A DNA stretch of 64,000 nt from Juglans regia (Eukaryota; Streptophyta; Magnoliopsida; Fagales; Juglandaceae): contig NC_049908.1 of assembly GCF_001411555.2 (NCBI RefSeq), forward strand, positions 28,930,724 to 28,994,723, read 5' to 3'. Positions within the stretch are counted from its first letter, which is position 1; each line of letters starts with the position of its first letter. The position numbers and the translations under genes were made by a program. Positions 58,465 to 64,000 of the stretch are shown here, one piece after another. Below the pieces are notes generated by a model. The model ran no database searches. It was not told the origin of the DNA and saw only the letters and a program-made list of their open reading frames with translations.

Positions 58465-61400
58465 ATGGAGTGCAATCAGATGACCTATATCATCAAAGCA
58501 AAGATTTTGTTAATCTTATTCGTCTCTCGTGTTCTTCCATCAGCATCTGCATCTGTCTGTGAAGATCTAACCGATTGCCTAGCTCTTCTGAAGTTCAAAG
58601 AAGCCATAACAAGTGATCCCAAGAGTTATCTCCAAGATTGGAACAAAGCCAATTCCTTGTGCAACTGGACTGGTATTACATGCCATCCACATCTCGAAGA
58701 TCGTGTCATTGCTCTTGAGCTCATTAACATGGGCTTACAGGGAACTATTTCACCATTCCTATCCAATCTTTCCCTTCTCAGCACCCTGTCTTTGTACAAC
58801 AACCGTTTCCATGGAGAAATCCCAACTACCTTGGGAAGGCTTTCGAAATTAGCATCTTTGAATCTCTACATAAACCTGCTTGAAGGTAACATACCACCCT
58901 CACTTCAAGGCTGTCAAAGCTTGAAAATCTTGGATTTGAGTAGCAACTATCTATCTAGAATTCCGAAAGAACTTGGGTGGATGAAGAACCTGATGCACTT
59001 GGCTCTCTCTGAAAACAGCCTCACTGGAGTCATACCATCATTTCTATCAAACCTGACAGGCCTAATAAAATTAGAGTTGGCCGCAAATTTCTTCACTGGG
59101 AAGATCCCTCCACAGCTTGGAGCTCTCGCAAAGATGGAGATTTTGTACTTACACATTAACTCTCTTGAGGGAACGATACCTAACTCGTTGAGTAACTGCA
59201 CCGCATTACGTGAAATTTCGATGATTCAGAATCTTTTAATTGGAGACATCCCTTCAGAATTGGGTGAAAAGCTCCAAAACTTGCAAAAGTTGTACTTGAT
59301 GAATAACAGTCTCTCTGGGAAAATTCCAGTGGCCCTCTCAAATCTTTCCCATCTGACACTCCTTGATCTGAGCATGAACAACTTCAGTGGGGAAGTTCCA
59401 CAGGAGTTGGGGAAGTTAAAGAACCTTGAGATTCTTTACCTTCATAGCAATAACCTTGGAGGCAGATTTGGCAACTCTTCCCTCAGTTTCTTAACAGCAC
59501 TCACGAACTATTCGTTTCTGAAGAAATTGCACTTGGGTTCATGTTCGTTCACAGGAAATCTACCTGATTCCGTCGGCGCTCTTTCAAAAGAACTTTATTA
59601 CTTCAACATTTTGAATAACATAGTAACAGGAGAGATTCCAGGAAGTATAGGCAATTTGAGCGGCCTTGTGCGCTTAACTTTGCAGTACAACTTTTTGGAT
59701 GGAAGAATACCCGCAACACTCGGAAAGCTTTGGCAGTTGCAGACGTTAGGCTTGGGAAAAAACAGGCTTTTTGGGCTAATTCCCGAGGACATGGGGAACA
59801 TGACTAATCTTGGTTTGCTGGATGCTAGTGATAATTTGCTTAACGGGTCGATTCCCTTTACACTTGGTAATCTCTCTCAACTAAGGTATCTTTTCTTGTC
59901 TCACAACCACTTGTCAGGAAACCTTCCCATTGAACTCACCCGATGTTCTCTTATGATGCTTCTTGATTTATCCTTCAATGCCCTAAGTGGGTCAATTCCC
60001 AGAGAGATCAGCAGCTTTTCCAAGTTGTCTCTCTCACTCAACTTGTCAAACAATAACTTTCAAGGAGAGGTGCCTGCAGGAATAGGGCAATTGGTATATG
60101 TGTTGGCAATAGACTTGTCAGAGAATAGGCTTTCCGGTGCCATACCAAGTTTAATTGGAAGTTGCATATCATTGGAGCATTTGAACCTGTCCCATAACAT
60201 GCTTGATGGTACAATCCCCGAGGCCTTGAAGCTGATCACGCATCTGAAAGTGCTGGACTTGGCTCACAATCAATTAACTGGTGATTTTCCATTATGGATC
60301 ATTAATGGCCAATTTCTCATGAATCTTAATTTATCCTACAATAGTTTGACGGGTGAAGTTCCAAACACTATAAGGTTCAATAGAAGCTCGTTCATGGGAA
60401 ATTTGGGGTTGTGTGGTGGCTCTGATCTACTTGGTCTTCCTCGTTGTGAAGCTCAGAAGCAAAAGAAAAAGAGAATCAAAAAGTTCTACCATGTCTTAAC
60501 AATTACATTGAGTTGTACCCTATTATTTTTTGTGTTGGTTGCTGTCTTTGTTTACCGTTTCTTCTTCAAGAAAGAAACTGTAAATCTATCACGTTCAAAA
60601 CTAATGTCTTCTCGAATAAACTTTGGAAACCGAACTTTTACTCAAAGGGAACTTGAAATTGCAACAGCTGAGTTCGATGAGGCAAACTTATTGGGAAGGG
60701 GAAGCTATGGATCAGTTTATAAAGCAATCATTGACGATGGAAATTCTGTTGTGGCGGTAAAGGTTTTGCATGGAGAGTCTATTCAGAGTTTGAAAAATTG
60801 TAAAAGAGAATGCCAGATATTATCTGGAATCAAGCACCGCAATCTGGTTAGAATGATTGGATCCGCCTGGAGTTCACAGTTCATGGCTATAGTTTTGGAG
60901 TATGTGGGCAATGGGAACTTGGAACAACATCTTTATCCGAATGGATCAGAGATAGGCAGCTGTAACTTGAAATTGAGAGACAGGCTGGGAATAGCTATAG
61001 ATGTTGCCCATGGATTGGAATATCTACACGAGTATTGTTTAGATCAAGTCATACATTGTGATCTGAAGCCACAAAATGTGCTTTTGGACACTGATATGGT
61101 CGCTCATGTTGCAGATTTTGGGGTTGGAAAACTCATTTTAGCTGACAAACTAAGAGAACATGTTAGCACAACAGATTTCCTACGAGGATCAATTGGTTAT
61201 ATACCCCCAGGTGTGCATGTGATGAGCTATGATGATGTCGTTTCTTTATATTCCACGTCTATAGTAAATGATTTCGATTATTTTCTTTCTACTCAAGAAA
61301 GCTTTTCATCTCATAATTCTTTCCAACATATTTTCATTTCTAAGCTAACTTAAGTCAATTTTCAAAGTAGTGTTACTTCAAAATTTGTTTAGATTTCTCA

Positions 61401-61937
61401 AGCAGATTACTGTCAAAATAGGGTCCATTACGACAAGATCTATGTGAACAAGAATCCTAAACAACATATCGTTCCTAAGATGAAAAAATTTGTCAAGGCC
61501 CCAAAATTGTTTACACAGTAACTTATGATCTAAATTGTGAAACACTTTCCGCTAACGATTCCAGTTGCTTTGAAACAGAATATGGACTGGGAATTGAAGT
61601 TTCCACTAGAGGAGACGTATATAGTTTTGGTATCATGCTGCTAGAGATGATGACTCGAAAGAAGCCCACAAGCGAATTGTTTTTAGATGGGGCTGATCTC
61701 AGGAATTGGGTGGATTCTGCATTTCCAGATCATATTATGGATGTTCTGGACACCTCATTAAAGCAGGAGGCAAATTCAGGGGATTCAAGGTGTGCTTTAC
61801 AAAGGTTTGAGCAATGCTGCGTGGAAATGCTTGACTCAGGGTTGATGTGCACACAGGAGAATCCACAAAAACGACCACTCATGTCTTCGGTGGCACAAAG
61901 GCTGGAGAATATTCAGAAGGAACAAGGATATTGTTAG
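58465..61937 (+). CDS. Intact LRR receptor-like Ser/Thr kinase (LRR-XII-like, non-RD), unit 4
   Basis: Exons 58465-61210 and 61579-61937 (phase 1 junction, CCAG/GTGTGC donor, AAACAG acceptor) encode 1034 residues. In order: signal peptide (about 1-29); LRR N-terminal cap (CEDLTDCLALLKF and CNWTGITC); about 23 LRRs to residue ~640; a Cys pair (GLCGG / LPRC); one membrane helix (about 673-697); and a kinase from about 738. Kinase landmarks are GRGSYG (744-749), Lys766, Glu782, HCDLKPQN with Asp866, and DFG with Asp884. Cys precedes the catalytic Asp, so it is a non-RD kinase. Many such kinases in this subfamily (FLS2, EFR, Xa21) are pattern-recognition receptors. Closest remembered annotation is At2g24130-like. 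Ligand unknown. It is the only copy in the window with all parts. Confidence 0.94.
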
Positions 61938-63168
61938 GGGATTGTAAAATACTCATATTATAATAGAATTGCCTTTCAAATAACACGTGGATGTATGCCC
62001 TATGACAAACCACGAAAATCTGTTTATCTTTATCTCTATTTACATTTCTTGTATTTATTTTCTATTTAACGCTATGGATGTATGTACTTGCACCGTACCA
62101 CTGCTCTAGACTGCCATCGTGGACTTTAGACCACAACCTCAAGACCTGGACCACCTCAGTGGGTCGGGAATAACTATATCTCTCGTTTTGGCCTAGTGTA
62201 CAATTTTTTGTATTAACAGTTCGCGTCATTTGTGGGATCGACTTATTCTCTACACTGGAAGTTGGAGAATAATGATTTTCCAACTTACAAAATCATCTTC
62301 AAAGGAGTAGATAAATTTTCTCTTAGATAAGTATTCTCAAATTTTTCACCTCTTATTTTCATTTCATTAGTAACACTTCAACTACAAAAATTGGGTGAGT
62401 GCACATTTCCTCGCCGATACGGTTAAAAGCACTACACACTAAGCGCACAGTGCATAAAACACTTCAATTGCTAGCTTTTCACGCTTGGGAAGAAAGTTTC
62501 TAGGCCAGGCAAGAATAAGCTTACGGTGCATTAATTGCAAAGTATTGTGGCATGCACTGTGTGTAGAATGCATGCATAGTGCCAGCCGTGAGCCCACTGT
62601 TGTTGCTAGCGGCCACCACGTGGTTCGTCGACGCCTTTTGCCATTGTTGTAGTGGTTCCTAACCACTACGACCGAGTATAAGGCGGTCCATAACCACACA
62701 TGCTGTGAACATAATGTGCACCCAAGAGCTCACATTGGCTAGCCGTGAGCCCGATGTTGCTACAAGAGGTCGTGCCGCCCATGAGTTGGCAGGGCAACCA
62801 CCGGCTACCACCAAGACTGCAAGTGATTTTTGTTAATGGCAGTGTGTTCCTTGGCCCTAGTCCATTCCTCGACCATAGCTCGACCACCCATTGGTCGACC
62901 ATGCACGCGAGCAACCATCCTGCCATGCACACTGGCGGGCAACCGCTTGCTCAGCCAGAGTGGGTTCCTTGGTCATGGGTTCCCTGACCACAACGTTACC
63001 CAGCCATGGAGAGTCCCTCGTCCCCACAAGTTCCTCAGCCAACAGGTCCCCCGGCCACACAGCTCTTTAGCAACGAAGTTGCTGAGACACGAAGTTCTAG
63101 TGCTTGAAAGTCTAGGATATTCAACCAGTAAGTTTTCCATTTTCTCAAGAAAGGATTCTCAATGAATT
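61938..63168. repeat. Block L, copy 4
   Basis: LTR-end motif at about 61986, 49 nt after the stop; leader junction at about 62208-62240; TGCA zone shortened (62540-62590); TTCCTCAGCCA-type zone at 62930-63080. Aligns with copy 1 to its end. Confidence 0.65.
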
Positions 63169-63882
63169 ATGTTAGATATTTCTGAGTTTTAGATTCATGG
63201 GGAGCTACCTAGTTGGATTTGGAGACTTCTCTATCTTCGAATTTTGAATCTTTCTCATAATTGTCTAGAGACTTTAGATGTGAATTTAAACTCTCAGACT
63301 TCCCAAACCAGGTTGAATATCCTAGACCTTCACTCCAACCAACTCCAAGGGCAACTTTCAACTCTTCCACTGAATTTTCAAAACTTCAAACCCACTCTCT
63401 CCCATCAAAACCCGCTCTATATTTTCTTCTATGTTTCAAGGAATAAATTTGACGGGACTATTCCTACGTCACTGTGCAATGCTACCAATCTTAATGCTAT
63501 AGACTTGTCCCATAATCACTTGACTGTCACGATTTCCCAATGCTTAATTTAAATGAGTAAACATCAAACGGTGATGGATTTAGGGGGAAACAATCTTATT
63601 GGAGTAATTCTTGATTCCTTTTCAGATCACCACTCATGTTATTTACAAACTTTGGTTCTGAATGGAAATCAATTGGAAGGAGAGCTACCAAAATTCCTAG
63701 CCAAGTGCAATACATATTTGGAGGTTATGGACGTCGGGAACAACCGCATTCAGGATACCTTCCCATGTTGTTTGAAGAACATGGACAGATTGCAAGTCCT
63801 TATTTTGCGATATAACCACTTATCTAAAAATTATTTGCTTTTGCTTATGGAGGACTTCATGCATACCTACAAAAACAATTAA
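63169..63882 (+). pseudogene. LRR receptor-like protein (RLP) fragment, copy 2
   Basis: Same 237-residue span as copy 1 (31833-32546), in one frame, but with two stops: TAG soon after MLDISEF (about 63187) and TAA after QCLI (63550-63552), where copy 1 has GAA. Several amino-acid differences from copy 1 are present. Confidence 0.85.
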
Positions 63883-63889
63883 AATAGAT

Positions 63890-64000
63890 TTTCTTGGTAC
63901 CCATGTTCTTTGGGTTATTCATTTATTAATATTAGAAGAAACAAGATTTTTAGGTACCCATATGACCCTAATAGTCATTGTATGTTTTCTTCTAATAGGA
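63890..64000 (-). pseudogene. Copia gag relic, copy 3 (cut by window end)
   Basis: Matches 32553-32664 (the truncated end of gag copy 1) base for base with few changes. The element should continue beyond the window. Confidence 0.75.

Noticed and set aside
1..64000. tRNA, rRNA or other structural RNA genes
   Set aside because: No cloverleaf with correctly spaced A and B boxes or ribosomal core sequence was found; the box-like motifs in the SINE-like insert are too far apart for a tRNA.

Overview
The window is plant nuclear DNA, almost certainly a woody eudicot. The evidence is an intron-rich acyl-CoA synthetase gene, LRR receptor kinases with plant-type introns, and abundant plant Copia, MULE, PIF/Harbinger, hAT and MITE sequences in an AT-rich background. 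The recurrent MITE family (for example 22901-23098) looks like those I associate with Fagales, especially walnut/hickory relatives. That placement is inference from memory and was not tested.

Layout. (1) 1-7575, minus strand: a peroxisomal long-chain acyl-CoA synthetase gene of LACS6/LACS7 type. Twenty exons are resolvable; the 3' end lies beyond the window. Introns hold a SINE-like insertion and a small hairpin MITE. (2) About 8190-11480: a decayed PIF/Harbinger-type region with a broken transposase on the plus strand and a broken Myb/SANT-like companion on the minus strand, followed by a tandemly repeated leader (12190-12640). (3) 13645-21257: a 7.6-kb Mutator-like element (MULE) with 57-bp imperfect terminal inverted repeats and a perfect 10-bp target duplication. 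It carries two convergent genes: a FAR1/MULE/SWIM transposase (minus) and a GRF zinc-finger, coiled-coil, membrane-tail protein (plus). The architecture parallels maize MuDR, and this is the most interesting system in the window. (4) 21268-24040: AT-rich DNA, a MITE and a 71-bp-period tandem array.

(5) About 24045-64000: a tandem array of four decaying units around an LRR receptor kinase of the non-RD, LRR-XII-like type. The full module order is: block T (unknown low-copy sequence), LRR-RLK, LTR-leader block L, RLP fragment, reverse Copia gag plus LTR. Unit 1 (27109-30579) is full length but has a one-base frameshift. Unit 2 (35725-37324) has lost its ectodomain and has a nonsense codon. Unit 3 (46317-46828) has only the signal peptide region fused to the last kinase exon. 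Unit 4 (58465-61937) is intact and should encode a 1034-residue receptor. Block L begins at the same place, about 50 nt after the stop codon, in every unit, so the retroelement sequence was there before amplification.

Functionally, the window holds two convincing host genes (LACS6-type and the unit-4 LRR-RLK), one near-intact two-gene transposon, and many relics. Boundaries given for repeats are by eye. All exon structures for LACS, the MULE transposase, the GRF gene and the LRR-RLKs were checked for consistent splice phase by hand.
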